Source of the DNA: Roseibacillus sp.
GTDB taxonomy: Bacteria; Verrucomicrobiota; Verrucomicrobiia; Verrucomicrobiales; Akkermansiaceae
Assembly: GCA_029242545.1 (NCBI GenBank)
Contig: JAQWTV010000110.1
Span: 1-64,000, forward strand
DNA length: 64,000 bases
Direction: 5' to 3'
The notes under the pieces were generated by a model. That model was not told the DNA's origin, did no database searches, and saw only the letters and a list, made by a program, of their open reading frames with translations. Position numbers and translations under genes: made by a program. Numbering within the stretch: the stretch's first letter is position 1; every line of letters begins with the position of its first letter. Below, piece after piece: positions 1-9,465 of the stretch.

Positions 1-117
1 ATTACAAGTATACATTGCTCTAGTTTTACCAGGCCTTATCTCTTTTAAATGATAGTCCGTATGATCCTCACAGACCGGACACCATGGTTCGTTGGGATTT
101 CCAATTTTCGCTTTCAT
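1..117 (-). CDS. Partial CDS (3' end off the left edge): small zinc-ribbon-like protein
   Basis: Reverse strand from ATG at 117 reads MKAKIGNPNEPWCPVCEDHTDYHLKEIRPGKTRAMYTCN with no stop to position 1. CPVC plus a later TC suggests a zinc ribbon. Absent from the ORF track because it is truncated. Confidence 0.45.
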   Translation of the reverse strand, partial: MKAKIGNPNEPWCPVCEDHTDYHLKEIRPGKTRAMYTCN

Positions 118-513
118 TCTAACGTCACTCTATCGTTTTAATACTTATATTAGAATAGAACAAAAGGATACTGAACATTATAAACACTCTCTTCTATTAT
201 AATCGATCCGGGAGAAAGATAGCAAAGGCGAAGAAATCAATTCACCAGAGAAAGAACAAGCGAGAGTGTCATCTTTTCTAACTATCGTTCGATGATTAAG
301 AAAACTGAGGCCTCAAAGCTCTGGGAGATTTTCCCGTAAGGACAGGAGACACCTCTTAAGCAGACTTCAAGCTCCCTCCCTGACATCTAAAGACGACCCA
401 CCCGCCGGGGGAAGAAATACTCTTCCATTCCTCTCAACAGGGAGTTCGGAGCGAGCAACTAGACTGGCAGGCACCAGCACAACAAAACAGATAATCTTCG
501 ACATGGAATCTTC

Positions 514-1977
514 TCAGGTGAGGATTTTCTTTACGACCTGACCATGGACATCAGTAAGACGATAATCGCGCCCTTGGAATTTAAAGGTGAGTCGCTTGTG
601 GTCCACTCCGAGGAGATGCATCAGAGTGGCATTCAGGTCGTGGACATGCACGGGGTCCTGAGTTACATTGTAGCAGTAATCATCGGTCGCACCATGGACA
701 TGACCGCCCCTCACACCCGCCCCTGCCAGCATCTGAGTAAAACAGCCGGGATGGTGGTCACGGCCAGCAGCGTTACCGGGTTTCTGCGCGTAGGTGGTTC
801 GCCCAAACTCTCCACCCCATACAACAAGAGTATCTTTTAGGAGGCCTCTCTGTTTAAGATCCTTGATCAACCCGGCAACTGGCTGTTCGGTATCCCGACA
901 CTGGCGGGAGAGGGTCTCTTTTAACTTATCATGCTGATCCCATCCCATGTGGAAAAGCTGAATGAAGCGAACGTCTCGCTCGGCCAGACGGCGGGCTAAC
1001 AGGCAATTCCTCGCAAAACTCCCCTGTTTTCCCACGTTGGGTCCATAGAGCTTCAACACGTGTTCCGGCTCTTTCGAGATGTCCGCTAATTCTGGAACAC
1101 TTGCCTGCATGCGAAAAGCCATCTCATACTGAGCGATCCGTGATTCAATAGCAGGATCCCCAATGAACGCATGCCGCTTCTGATTGAGTCTCTGGAGATC
1201 ATCAAGAGTATCCCTTCGGATTCCGCGATCGATACCCGGAGGGTTCTCGAGGAAATATACCGGGTCCCCGGTATTGCGCAGCTTCACCCCGGAGTGCTCG
1301 GCGGGCAGGAACCCGGAATTCCACAATCGGCTATAGAGGGGCTGAGCTCCTCCAGAGGTCGACCGAGAGGTGAGAACAACATATGCGGGAAGGTCCCTGT
1401 TCAAAGCGCCGAGCCCATAAGAAACCCAGGACCCAATACTGGGTCGCCCGGCTAGCTGGAACCCGGTCTGGAAAAAGGTGATGGCGGGATCATGGTTGAT
1501 AGCCTCGGTTTTCATGGAGCGAATGATACACAGGTCATCCGCTACATCGCCCCAATGCGGGAGCAACTCGCTCAATTCCAGACCCGATTGTCCATGAGCG
1601 GAGAACTTGAATGGACTGGGCAGAACCGGCAGTTCCTTCTGACCCGATGTCATGGTGGTGATTCTCTGTTCTCCCCGCACCGATGGGGGCAATTCCTTAC
1701 CTCTCTCTTTTTCCAGTCCTGGCTTAGGATCAAGCAGGTCCATCTGGGAAGGCCCGCCTGACATGAAGAGAGAGATCACCCGCCGGACCTTGGCATTTTC
1801 CGGTGGTATTGTGGCAGCCCTTCCTTCCTTATCAAAAAGGAGGGAACCGAGGGCCAACGCGCCGAACCCATGCCCGGAGTTCTGCAGGAAGGAGCGTCGC
1901 CCGAGAAGCCTTAAACTCTCGCCTAACTCTCCCACCTCTGTCCCACTCAGGTCTCTATTTCCACTACTCTCCTTCAT
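514..1977 (-). CDS. DUF1501 domain-containing protein, Tat-type twin-arginine N-terminus
   Basis: RRSFLQ motif, FMSGGPSQMDLLDPKP, VVWGGEFGRT, and a C-terminal GVDHKRLTFKFQGRDYRLTDVHG typical of DUF1501. ATGA overlap with the upstream gene. Confidence 0.93.
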   Translation of the reverse strand: MKESSGNRDLSGTEVGELGESLRLLGRRSFLQNSGHGFGALALGSLLFDKEGRAATIPPENAKVRRVISLFMSGGPSQMDLLDPKPGLEKERGKELPPSVRGEQRITTMTSGQKELPVLPSPFKFSAHGQSGLELSELLPHWGDVADDLCIIRSMKTEAINHDPAITFFQTGFQLAGRPSIGSWVSYGLGALNRDLPAYVVLTSRSTSGGAQPLYSRLWNSGFLPAEHSGVKLRNTGDPVYFLENPPGIDRGIRRDTLDDLQRLNQKRHAFIGDPAIESRIAQYEMAFRMQASVPELADISKEPEHVLKLYGPNVGKQGSFARNCLLARRLAERDVRFIQLFHMGWDQHDKLKETLSRQCRDTEQPVAGLIKDLKQRGLLKDTLVVWGGEFGRTTYAQKPGNAAGRDHHPGCFTQMLAGAGVRGGHVHGATDDYCYNVTQDPVHVHDLNATLMHLLGVDHKRLTFKFQGRDYRLTDVHGQVVKKILT

Positions 1978-4241
1978 CTGTTAATCACTTCATCAAGGTT
2001 CAGGATGACATTCGCCACCGTTGTCAGGGCCGCCATCTCCGGCTTGGAAAGGTAAGCCCCGACCTTAGATTCTCCCTGCCCCAGTAAATCCTCGGCAGCC
2101 TTGCCATCCCTGCGATAGCGCTCCACCCGCCGTTCATATCCCTTCACCAGAATCTCCAGCTCCTCCTTCTCAGCCACCCGGGAAGTGGCACAGCGAAACC
2201 CCCATGCGATTCTCTCCCCCGGCGTCCCTCCCTTAGTCATCATGCGCTCCGCAAATTTCTTCGCAGCCTCGACATAGGTCACCTCATTCAAGAGGGCGAG
2301 GGCCTGCAAAGGAGTATTGGTCAAGGTTCTCTTCACCGAACACATCTCCCGACTGGGCATGTCAAAGAGAAGCATACTGGGCGGGGCCACTGTCCTCCGA
2401 ATGCGAGAGTAAAGACTACGCCGATAGAGCTTCTCCCCATGATCCTGCTCGAAGGTTCCTCGTTTTTCTACTTCCAACCAGAGTCCAGCCGGCTGATACA
2501 CCCACCAACTCGGACCTCCGACCCGCTCTACCAGGAGACCTGAAATAAAGAGAGCCTGGTCACGCAACATCTCAGCCTGCAACCTTGTTCTCGGCCCCCG
2601 ACTCAGCAAGCGGTTCTCCGGATCACGCTGGAGCCTTTCTTCATCAATTATAGAACTTTGGCGATAGGACCGGCTCATGACTATTGCTCTGATGAGCCCT
2701 TTGACGTCCCAGCCAGACTCCACAAAGTCCACTGCAATCCAATCAAGGAGTTGAGGGTGACTCGGCCAGTCACTTTGACGTCCCAGATTTTCGGAAGTTT
2801 TGACGATACCAGTCCCAAAGAACTGCTCCCAGATCCGGTTCACAAAGACCCGGGATGTCAACGGGTGCTCTCCATCAACCAGCCACCTCGCCAGATCGAG
2901 ACGAGTCAGGCTCTCTCCCTCCGGGACCGGAGAGAACGCCTCCGGCAGCCCAGGATCTACTTCCTCACCCTTGTCATCATACTGCCCCCTCTTGAGGATA
3001 AACGCCTTCCGATCCACTTCATCGCGCATCACCATGACATGCGGATGAGCTGCTTCCAGATCCTTTACCCTGCCACTCCGGGCCTTCGCGTCCGGGATCT
3101 CCGTTTCAAGCTTCTTCACCGCTGCTTCAAAATCGCTCCTCCGATAACGATGCCGAGGTTCGGCACTGCCCCTTAGATTATTGATAAACCCTTTTTCATT
3201 CAGCCCATCGAACATCGCAAAAAGCTGATAGAACTCCTTCTGGCTGATGGGGTCATATTTGTGGTCATGGCAGCGAGCACAACTCAGCGTCAACCCAAGG
3301 AACACCGACCCCATGGTTTCCACCCGATCCATGACGTATTCCGTGCGCCACTCCTCTTCGATTGCTCCCCCCTCGGTCTGGATTCGATGGTTCCGGTTGA
3401 ATCCGGTGGCCACGATCTGGTCATCGCTGGCATCTGGCATGAGATCTCCCGCCAGCTGCCAAGTCACAAACTGGTCGTAGGGCTGGTTGGCGTTAAAGGA
3501 TTCAATAATCCAGTTCCGCCACGGCCACTGAGCATTCTCGAGATCATTATCATAGCCGTGGCTGTCCCCGTACCGCGCACCATCCAACCACCAGGTTGCC
3601 ATGCGCTCCCCGTAACGAGGAGAACCCAGCAGACGATCCACAACCCTGCCATACGCTTCCTGCGACTGGTCAGCGATAAAGGCATCTATCTCCTCGATAC
3701 TGGGAGGAAGGCCCGTTAGATCGATCGACACGCGCCGGATAAGCGCCTCCTTCGCGGCTTCCTCCTGCAGTTCGAATCCAGCCTGGAAAAGCGTCTCCCC
3801 TACAAAGGCATCGATGACCTGCGCCGTCCCGCCCTTCAGACCCGGAAGTGCTCTCTTGACCGGGGACCGGAAGGCCCAGTGGCGCTCGTATTGAGCCCCC
3901 TCACTGATCCACCGCTCGATTATCTCCTTCTCGGCATCAGTCAATGCCGTTCCCTCCCCTGGCGGGGGCATGACCTCATCCTCATCCTTTGAAAAAATCC
4001 GATGGACCAGCTCACTCTGATCCGGATCTCCCGGAACGACCGCACGCAGCCCATCACGCTCCATGTATGCTGCCTCTGGGTCATCGAGTCGCAAGTCCGC
4101 CTTTTGTTGCGAAGCGTCCGGTCCGTGGCAGGCAAGGCACTTTGCAGTCAGAATCGGCAGAACCTCTCTATTGTATTCTACCTTCCCTTCCGCGGTCAGC
4201 AAACCGCCGAGAAAGATGACCACACATGAAAAAAGCCTCAT
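1974..4241 (-). CDS. PSCyt1 (c-type heme) / DUF1549 / DUF1553 protein
   Basis: Signal peptide, NREVLPILTAKCLACHGPDA, RLLGSPRYGERMATWWLDGARYGDSHGYDND, LSCARCHDHKYDP, LTSRVFVNRIWEQFFGTGIV. AGGAG upstream of the ATG. Confidence 0.93.
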   Translation of the reverse strand: MRLFSCVVIFLGGLLTAEGKVEYNREVLPILTAKCLACHGPDASQQKADLRLDDPEAAYMERDGLRAVVPGDPDQSELVHRIFSKDEDEVMPPPGEGTALTDAEKEIIERWISEGAQYERHWAFRSPVKRALPGLKGGTAQVIDAFVGETLFQAGFELQEEAAKEALIRRVSIDLTGLPPSIEEIDAFIADQSQEAYGRVVDRLLGSPRYGERMATWWLDGARYGDSHGYDNDLENAQWPWRNWIIESFNANQPYDQFVTWQLAGDLMPDASDDQIVATGFNRNHRIQTEGGAIEEEWRTEYVMDRVETMGSVFLGLTLSCARCHDHKYDPISQKEFYQLFAMFDGLNEKGFINNLRGSAEPRHRYRRSDFEAAVKKLETEIPDAKARSGRVKDLEAAHPHVMVMRDEVDRKAFILKRGQYDDKGEEVDPGLPEAFSPVPEGESLTRLDLARWLVDGEHPLTSRVFVNRIWEQFFGTGIVKTSENLGRQSDWPSHPQLLDWIAVDFVESGWDVKGLIRAIVMSRSYRQSSIIDEERLQRDPENRLLSRGPRTRLQAEMLRDQALFISGLLVERVGGPSWWVYQPAGLWLEVEKRGTFEQDHGEKLYRRSLYSRIRRTVAPPSMLLFDMPSREMCSVKRTLTNTPLQALALLNEVTYVEAAKKFAERMMTKGGTPGERIAWGFRCATSRVAEKEELEILVKGYERRVERYRRDGKAAEDLLGQGESKVGAYLSKPEMAALTTVANVILNLDEVINR

Positions 4242-4247
4242 CGACTC

Positions 4248-4281
4248 CTGATTAATTCAGGATCATTGCTCTATGGCAATG
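4248..4281. promoter_or_regulatory. Candidate dyads in a divergent intergenic/leader region
   Basis: CTGA-N5-TCAG (4248-4260) and a perfect CATTGC-N6-GCAATG inverted repeat (4264-4281) between divergent genes 1974..4241(-) and 4369..6936(+). Confidence 0.25.
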
Positions 4282-4368
4282 AGAGGATCATCATCTGATC
4301 ATGGCGAAGTGAAGTTCAGGGCTAAAATTGGGATTGCTGACGGCTTTCCCTCTCCCTAGTCGTGGGTG

Positions 4369-6936
4369 ATGCACCGACTGTTCCTTTCCCTGCTTTTGGC
4401 CCTTCTCACCCCCTGTTTCCCTGCCGGAGGGGCGCCCATTCTTAACCAGCGAGAACTTCTTGAGGCCCAGAGCTTCTGGGACAATCGCGACTTTGATTGG
4501 TTCGAGGACAACATTCCCTTCTTGGATACCCCTGACGGGGAAATTAACACCACCTATTATTACCGATGGGAACTGATCAGCAAACACCTGACCTACGGAT
4601 CACCCACCACTGGCTACCTGTGGACGGAATTCATCAACCGCCCTTTCTGGTCGGGCGCTTATGGAGCGATTGCCTGCCCGAGTGGCCACCAGTTCTACGA
4701 GGCTCGCTGGTTACATAACCCGCGCTACGTCCGGGATTACGCTCGCTACTGGTTCCGTACCCCAGGGGCTCAGCCTCAGCGCTACTCCGCTTGGATGGCA
4801 GACTCGGCATGGGCCACTCATCTGGTGCACCCCAACCAGAAATTTCTTGCGGACCTCCTTCCTGATCTAAGAAAAAACCTCGATAGCTGGACAGGCAGGT
4901 CATGGGTCAAGGAAGCGGGCATGTTCTGGCAGGTCGGCCATGACGACGGCATGGAGTTCAATATCGCCAGCCGCCAGACGAAAAATATTCTCTCGGGGGC
5001 TCCAAGTTACCGCCCCAGTTTCAACAGCTACATGTGGGCTGACCTCCAGGCTCTCGCAAGGATGTCCCGCCTCCTCGGCGACCAAGATGCTGCCACCAGC
5101 TATGAGAAGCAGGCCGAAGCCTTGAAGGACACTATGCAGAAGCAACTCTGGGACCCCCGGCGCAAATTCTTTCTCGCCATGTTCCGGGACGATGAGGAAG
5201 ACGGAGAAGGCAACCGCATCCAAAAAAATACCCGGATCTATGAAACCGGTAAATTTGCCGGAAGTCCCCACGGCCGTGAAGAGGCCGGGTATGTCCCCTG
5301 GTCCTTTAACCTCCCAGACCCGGGATACGAGGAAGCCTGGAAATTCCTCATGGACCCGGCCTATTTTTTCGCGGACTTCGGCCCCGTCACCGTGGAGCGA
5401 AACGACCCCCTGTTCCTCCTTAAGAACAGCTGCTGCTGGTGGAGCGGACAGAGCTGGCCCTTTGCCACCACCCAGACCCTCAAAGGTCTCGCCAACCTTC
5501 TTCACAACTACAGTCAGGATCATGTTTCCCGGGAGGATTACTACAAACTGCTCCATATTTACGCTCGCTCCCATCGCAAGAATGGTAAGCCTTACATTGC
5601 CGAAGCTCTTCACCCTGATACCGGAAGCTGGGATCATCACGACTTTTACAATCGGAGCGAACACTACTTTCACTCTGGATTTGTCGACCTGATCATTACC
5701 GGGTTGTGCGGTCTCATTCTTGAGGACAAGGACACCCTCACTGTCGACCCCCTCATTCCAGAGGACTGGGACTACTTTGCCCTCGATGAGGTTCCCTACC
5801 GGGGTCACCTCGTCTCACTCGTATGGGACCGGGACGGCTCACGCTACGACAAGGGAGCCGGTCTCCATCTCTTTGCGAATGGCAAAAAAATCGCATCTGC
5901 CCCCACTCTCGGGAAACTGACCGCACCACTGCCTGCTGCGCGGGAAGTCGCTCTTCATCCGCGCAGAGAAATCAACTACGCAGTCAATAATGACGGAACC
6001 TGGTTTCCTCGCTACCGGGCTTCACACACCGGACCGAAGTCGTCGCTCTCCTTCGTCCACGATGGAAATACCGCATGGCATGACCTCCACCCACCCCTTC
6101 GCTGGACCAGTGAGGGATCTCCCAACGACAAGGACTGGGTCGAGGTCGACTTCGGAACCCTTCGTCCCATCACTACCCTGAAGGCCTATCTCTTGGACGA
6201 TGGAAACGATCAACCCGTGACCGTTCCAACAGCCATTCAGTTCGAGTATTCCGTGAAGACGGACGGACCGTGGCAACCGGTTCCCTCCGCTCCCGGGGCG
6301 TCGAGGACCATCTCGGGCGGAAAGCCCTTCATCGTGCAACACCCGGGATTCAAAGCCCAGCACATCCGGGTCACTCTCACCAACCGCGCAGACCAGCACT
6401 CGGGCCTGACCGAGCTTGAGGCATGGGGCCCACTGGAGGGCCCCTATCTTCCGGCTCCCGCTCCCGCCGGAAATATCGCCTTCAACCCCGACCCAAAAGG
6501 CGGCGGATTTCCCAAGGCGAGCGCATCGTTTCACGATCGATACGGTGGAGTCCCCTCCAGCGCTCACGACGGGATCATTATTTACAGGGCCACTCCTACC
6601 AATCGCTGGACCTGCTACGGCTCACCCGACCAGCACACCGACTGGTTTGCCCTTGATTTTGGAGAGAAGAAAACATTCTCCCGCGCCATACTTCATCTCT
6701 ACGACGACCGTGGAGGAGTGCAGGCTCCGAAAAAATACACCCTCCAGCACTGGGCTGGCCAGGATTGGATTGAGATCCCGGGACAACAAAAGACGCCCAT
6801 AAATCCCAAGGGCAGCGCCGCTAACACCGTCACCTTCCCACCTGTGGAATCGCAGAAGCTTCGAGTAGTCTTCACCCATATTGGAAAAGGTCATACCCGG
6901 AGCGGATTGACCGAAATTGAAGTGTGGGACAAATAG
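4369..6936 (+). CDS. Secreted six-hairpin (MGH1/trehalase-like) glycoside hydrolase with two C-terminal discoidin (F5/8 type C)-like domains
   Basis: Signal peptide MHRLFLSLLLALLTPCFPAGG. Catalytic-type segments GMFWQVGHDDGMEFN, SFNSYMWADLQALARM and SCCWWSGQSWPFATTQTLKGLANLL. Two C-terminal segments ending HSGLTELEAWG and RSGLTEIEVWD. ATG at 4369 used instead of GTG at 4366. Confidence 0.82.
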   Translation: MHRLFLSLLLALLTPCFPAGGAPILNQRELLEAQSFWDNRDFDWFEDNIPFLDTPDGEINTTYYYRWELISKHLTYGSPTTGYLWTEFINRPFWSGAYGAIACPSGHQFYEARWLHNPRYVRDYARYWFRTPGAQPQRYSAWMADSAWATHLVHPNQKFLADLLPDLRKNLDSWTGRSWVKEAGMFWQVGHDDGMEFNIASRQTKNILSGAPSYRPSFNSYMWADLQALARMSRLLGDQDAATSYEKQAEALKDTMQKQLWDPRRKFFLAMFRDDEEDGEGNRIQKNTRIYETGKFAGSPHGREEAGYVPWSFNLPDPGYEEAWKFLMDPAYFFADFGPVTVERNDPLFLLKNSCCWWSGQSWPFATTQTLKGLANLLHNYSQDHVSREDYYKLLHIYARSHRKNGKPYIAEALHPDTGSWDHHDFYNRSEHYFHSGFVDLIITGLCGLILEDKDTLTVDPLIPEDWDYFALDEVPYRGHLVSLVWDRDGSRYDKGAGLHLFANGKKIASAPTLGKLTAPLPAAREVALHPRREINYAVNNDGTWFPRYRASHTGPKSSLSFVHDGNTAWHDLHPPLRWTSEGSPNDKDWVEVDFGTLRPITTLKAYLLDDGNDQPVTVPTAIQFEYSVKTDGPWQPVPSAPGASRTISGGKPFIVQHPGFKAQHIRVTLTNRADQHSGLTELEAWGPLEGPYLPAPAPAGNIAFNPDPKGGGFPKASASFHDRYGGVPSSAHDGIIIYRATPTNRWTCYGSPDQHTDWFALDFGEKKTFSRAILHLYDDRGGVQAPKKYTLQHWAGQDWIEIPGQQKTPINPKGSAANTVTFPPVESQKLRVVFTHIGKGHTRSGLTEIEVWDK

Positions 6937-8363
6937 GACCACCCAAAAGACTTACTGAGATACATCTCCAATTTCCCGAAGGAATGCCTCTCCGACAACC
7001 CTCCCAGCCCAGTTTGAGCAGCAGCGCCTTCCTGCGTATTGTCACTCTTTGCTCCCTCTATGTCTCGCAGGGCCTTCCTCAGGGCTTCATCCACTACGCC
7101 CTCAAAAACCACCTTGCCGATCAGGGATTTACCACTGCCGACATTGGAGGAGTCATCGCCATGATCAGCCTCCCCTGGACCGTCAAATTTCTCTGGGGAC
7201 CGATTGTTGACCGCTTCGGAATTGCCTCCATGGGCAAACGCCGCCCATGGATCATCCTGTCGCAGGCCCTGACAGTAGTGGTGCTTCTGATCCTTGCAAC
7301 CGTGCCGGACCTCGATTCTAACCTGCGTTTTCTTGGACTTGGGATCCTCAGCGTGAATATCTGGACTTCCCTGCAGGACGTCTGCACCGACAGCCTTGCG
7401 GTCGACCTTGTGCCGCAGAAGCAACGCGGCATCCTCAATGGTTTCATGTATGGCTGTTCCTACCTCGGGAGCTTCCTCGGCGGCACCCTCATCGGCCACT
7501 TTCTCTTCATGGAGGGCGGCAGTGTGCAACTCGCTCTCGTCGCCCTGAGCGCCTGCGTCTTTGTCATCATGCTCCTTCCTCTTTTCATCCGGGAGCGCTC
7601 GGGCGAGAAACTCCTTCCCTGGACTATTGGTTCCTCCCAGCTCAAGAAAGACGAGCAGCATGCTCGCTCGACAGCAATCCTCTTCCGTCAGATTAAGCAG
7701 GCCTTCAGCCGCCGAGTCGCCCTGACTGCAGCCCTGCTTGCGGTAGGATGCCATGTGGGCAATTCCGCTCTCAATATCATCGCATCCAAACACTTTATTA
7801 CCGAGGTAGGATGGGACAAGAAAGCGTATACCTATCTTGAGAGCTTTGGAACCTGGTTCTCACTCGGAGGAGCCTTCATTGGCGGATTCGTTGCCAGTAA
7901 ACTCGGAGCCAAGCGCTCTGTTGTCATTGCTGGCACCCTGATTGCCCTCGTCTGGATCACCTTCAGCCAGCTCGAGTCTTTTTGGACTGAAGAGTGGCTT
8001 ATCAGGTCCAACATGTGGGTGCTCGCAAGCCTTCTGGGACTCTTCAGCGTTTCACTCTTCACCCTTTTCATGAATGTCTCAGAACGTCGGGTAGCCGCCT
8101 CCCAGTTTACCGCCTACATGGCCCTGCTCAACCTCTCTATCTTTCTCGGAAACAAGGTTGCAGGCCCCTTAGAATCTGCTCTTTCCTCCGTGCCAGCGGT
8201 CTACTTTGCCTCTGGCGTCTTCCACCTTGGCGTCATGACCTTTGTCATTCTGGCCATCAAACCACCGGAAGAAGCCCCTTCCCTTCCAGGGTTGAAAATG
8301 TCATTCGCGGATCAGTGGCGCGAAGAGCTGAAGCAAAAAGGTGAGGAGGAAATGCCACAGTAA
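6924..8363 (+). CDS. MFS transporter, AmpG/PAT-like
   Basis: Multiple TM segments; YVSQGLPQGFIHYALKNHLADQGFTTADIGGVIAMISLPWTVKFLWGPIVDRFG resembles the AmpG N-terminus. True start may be ATG 6984, which would remove the 13-nt overlap. Confidence 0.85.
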   Translation: MGQIGPPKRLTEIHLQFPEGMPLRQPSQPSLSSSAFLRIVTLCSLYVSQGLPQGFIHYALKNHLADQGFTTADIGGVIAMISLPWTVKFLWGPIVDRFGIASMGKRRPWIILSQALTVVVLLILATVPDLDSNLRFLGLGILSVNIWTSLQDVCTDSLAVDLVPQKQRGILNGFMYGCSYLGSFLGGTLIGHFLFMEGGSVQLALVALSACVFVIMLLPLFIRERSGEKLLPWTIGSSQLKKDEQHARSTAILFRQIKQAFSRRVALTAALLAVGCHVGNSALNIIASKHFITEVGWDKKAYTYLESFGTWFSLGGAFIGGFVASKLGAKRSVVIAGTLIALVWITFSQLESFWTEEWLIRSNMWVLASLLGLFSVSLFTLFMNVSERRVAASQFTAYMALLNLSIFLGNKVAGPLESALSSVPAVYFASGVFHLGVMTFVILAIKPPEEAPSLPGLKMSFADQWREELKQKGEEEMPQ

Positions 8364-8385
8364 AAGTTTCCCCACCGCTGGAGCC

Positions 8386-9411
8386 CTAGTTCTCCCGGAC
8401 CCATTCTTCCACCGCCCGCTTCACCGCTTCAGGGAAGAGATCTATGAGAAAGAGTGGATTAATCCCGCCAGCCGCCATGAAGTGGTCCCCCTCGTAGGTA
8501 ATGGTAAGCGATTTCTGGTAGGACTGTGCCAGTCTCTCGGACCACCGTGGCCGCACAATATTGTCACTCTCCGCGATGAGATGCAGGGTGTTGATATTTG
8601 ATGCGCTATAGATATCCGGAATGTTTTCCAAACCCTCCCGGTCATACTGAGGAGTAAGGTCTTCTATCGCTGCACTATTGATGAAGATCGCCTTCCTTAC
8701 CTTCGCCAAGCTCCCAAGGTCCCGCTCCGAATCGAGGAGATTGAAAAGGTAGGAGGCAAGCGCTCCTCCCTGCGAATACCCGATCACCAGATCCACATCC
8801 CCGGGAATCCTGTTATTGGCGTAGTCGATCACATAGTCGACCGATTCCTCCAGATCCCCATAATTGGCGGAAAGACAGTTCCACCATTCTCTCCCGACGA
8901 CATTGAGGAAGGGGTTACTATGAGGAGCTTGCGCGTAGAAAAAGCGTGCCCGGTCGCCGAGGGCGTCTTCCAACTCTTCACAGAGGGGAGCGCGCTCCAT
9001 CCATCCGGAAAACATACCCTTGCCGTGCAGGACCAGAACGTTGGCCGGGCGCCCTTCCGGCAGGATGCTCCCGTAGTCTACCAGTCGATAGAGCACGGCT
9101 TTATTCGCCCTCTCGGTATACTCATGCCCGGCATCCACCGGCCGCACCCATGCCCGGTTCACATCCCGAAACGCCCTGTCACCCAGATTCTGGAAGGCCT
9201 CGGAATCCGCCTTCTGGAGAACCCAGCAGGAACCCTCTCTCCATGAGACCCTCACCAGGAACCCGGTCACCGAGATATTCGGAACCGGGGAGCGTTCCTC
9301 TGCAGAACCCAAGAAGGCCAACACCACAGCCAGAACCAGAACTACAACCTTCCTCACACTGCATCCTACTTCCTGAACCCTGCAATGTCGAACTCGGAGT
9401 GCCTCGCACAA
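8386..9411 (-). CDS. Exported FSH1-like serine hydrolase (alpha/beta hydrolase)
   Basis: ANVLVLHGKGMFSGWMERAPLCEELEDALGDRARFFYAQAPH plus nucleophile elbow GYSQGGALASYLF. Hydrophobic N-terminus VVVLVLAVVLAFLGSAEE. Confidence 0.75.
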   Translation of the reverse strand: MCEALRVRHCRVQEVGCSVRKVVVLVLAVVLAFLGSAEERSPVPNISVTGFLVRVSWREGSCWVLQKADSEAFQNLGDRAFRDVNRAWVRPVDAGHEYTERANKAVLYRLVDYGSILPEGRPANVLVLHGKGMFSGWMERAPLCEELEDALGDRARFFYAQAPHSNPFLNVVGREWWNCLSANYGDLEESVDYVIDYANNRIPGDVDLVIGYSQGGALASYLFNLLDSERDLGSLAKVRKAIFINSAAIEDLTPQYDREGLENIPDIYSASNINTLHLIAESDNIVRPRWSERLAQSYQKSLTITYEGDHFMAAGGINPLFLIDLFPEAVKRAVEEWVREN

Positions 9412-9465
9412 CTACGAGAGGATGGTTGACGCATTTCGAAGAAACTCTCCCGTTTCGATACACGG

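Noticed and set aside
4900-7793. Minus-strand ORFs 4900..5808 (302 aa) and 6891..7793 (300 aa)
   Set aside because: Antisense to the glycosidase and MFS genes; no motifs or plausible start context.
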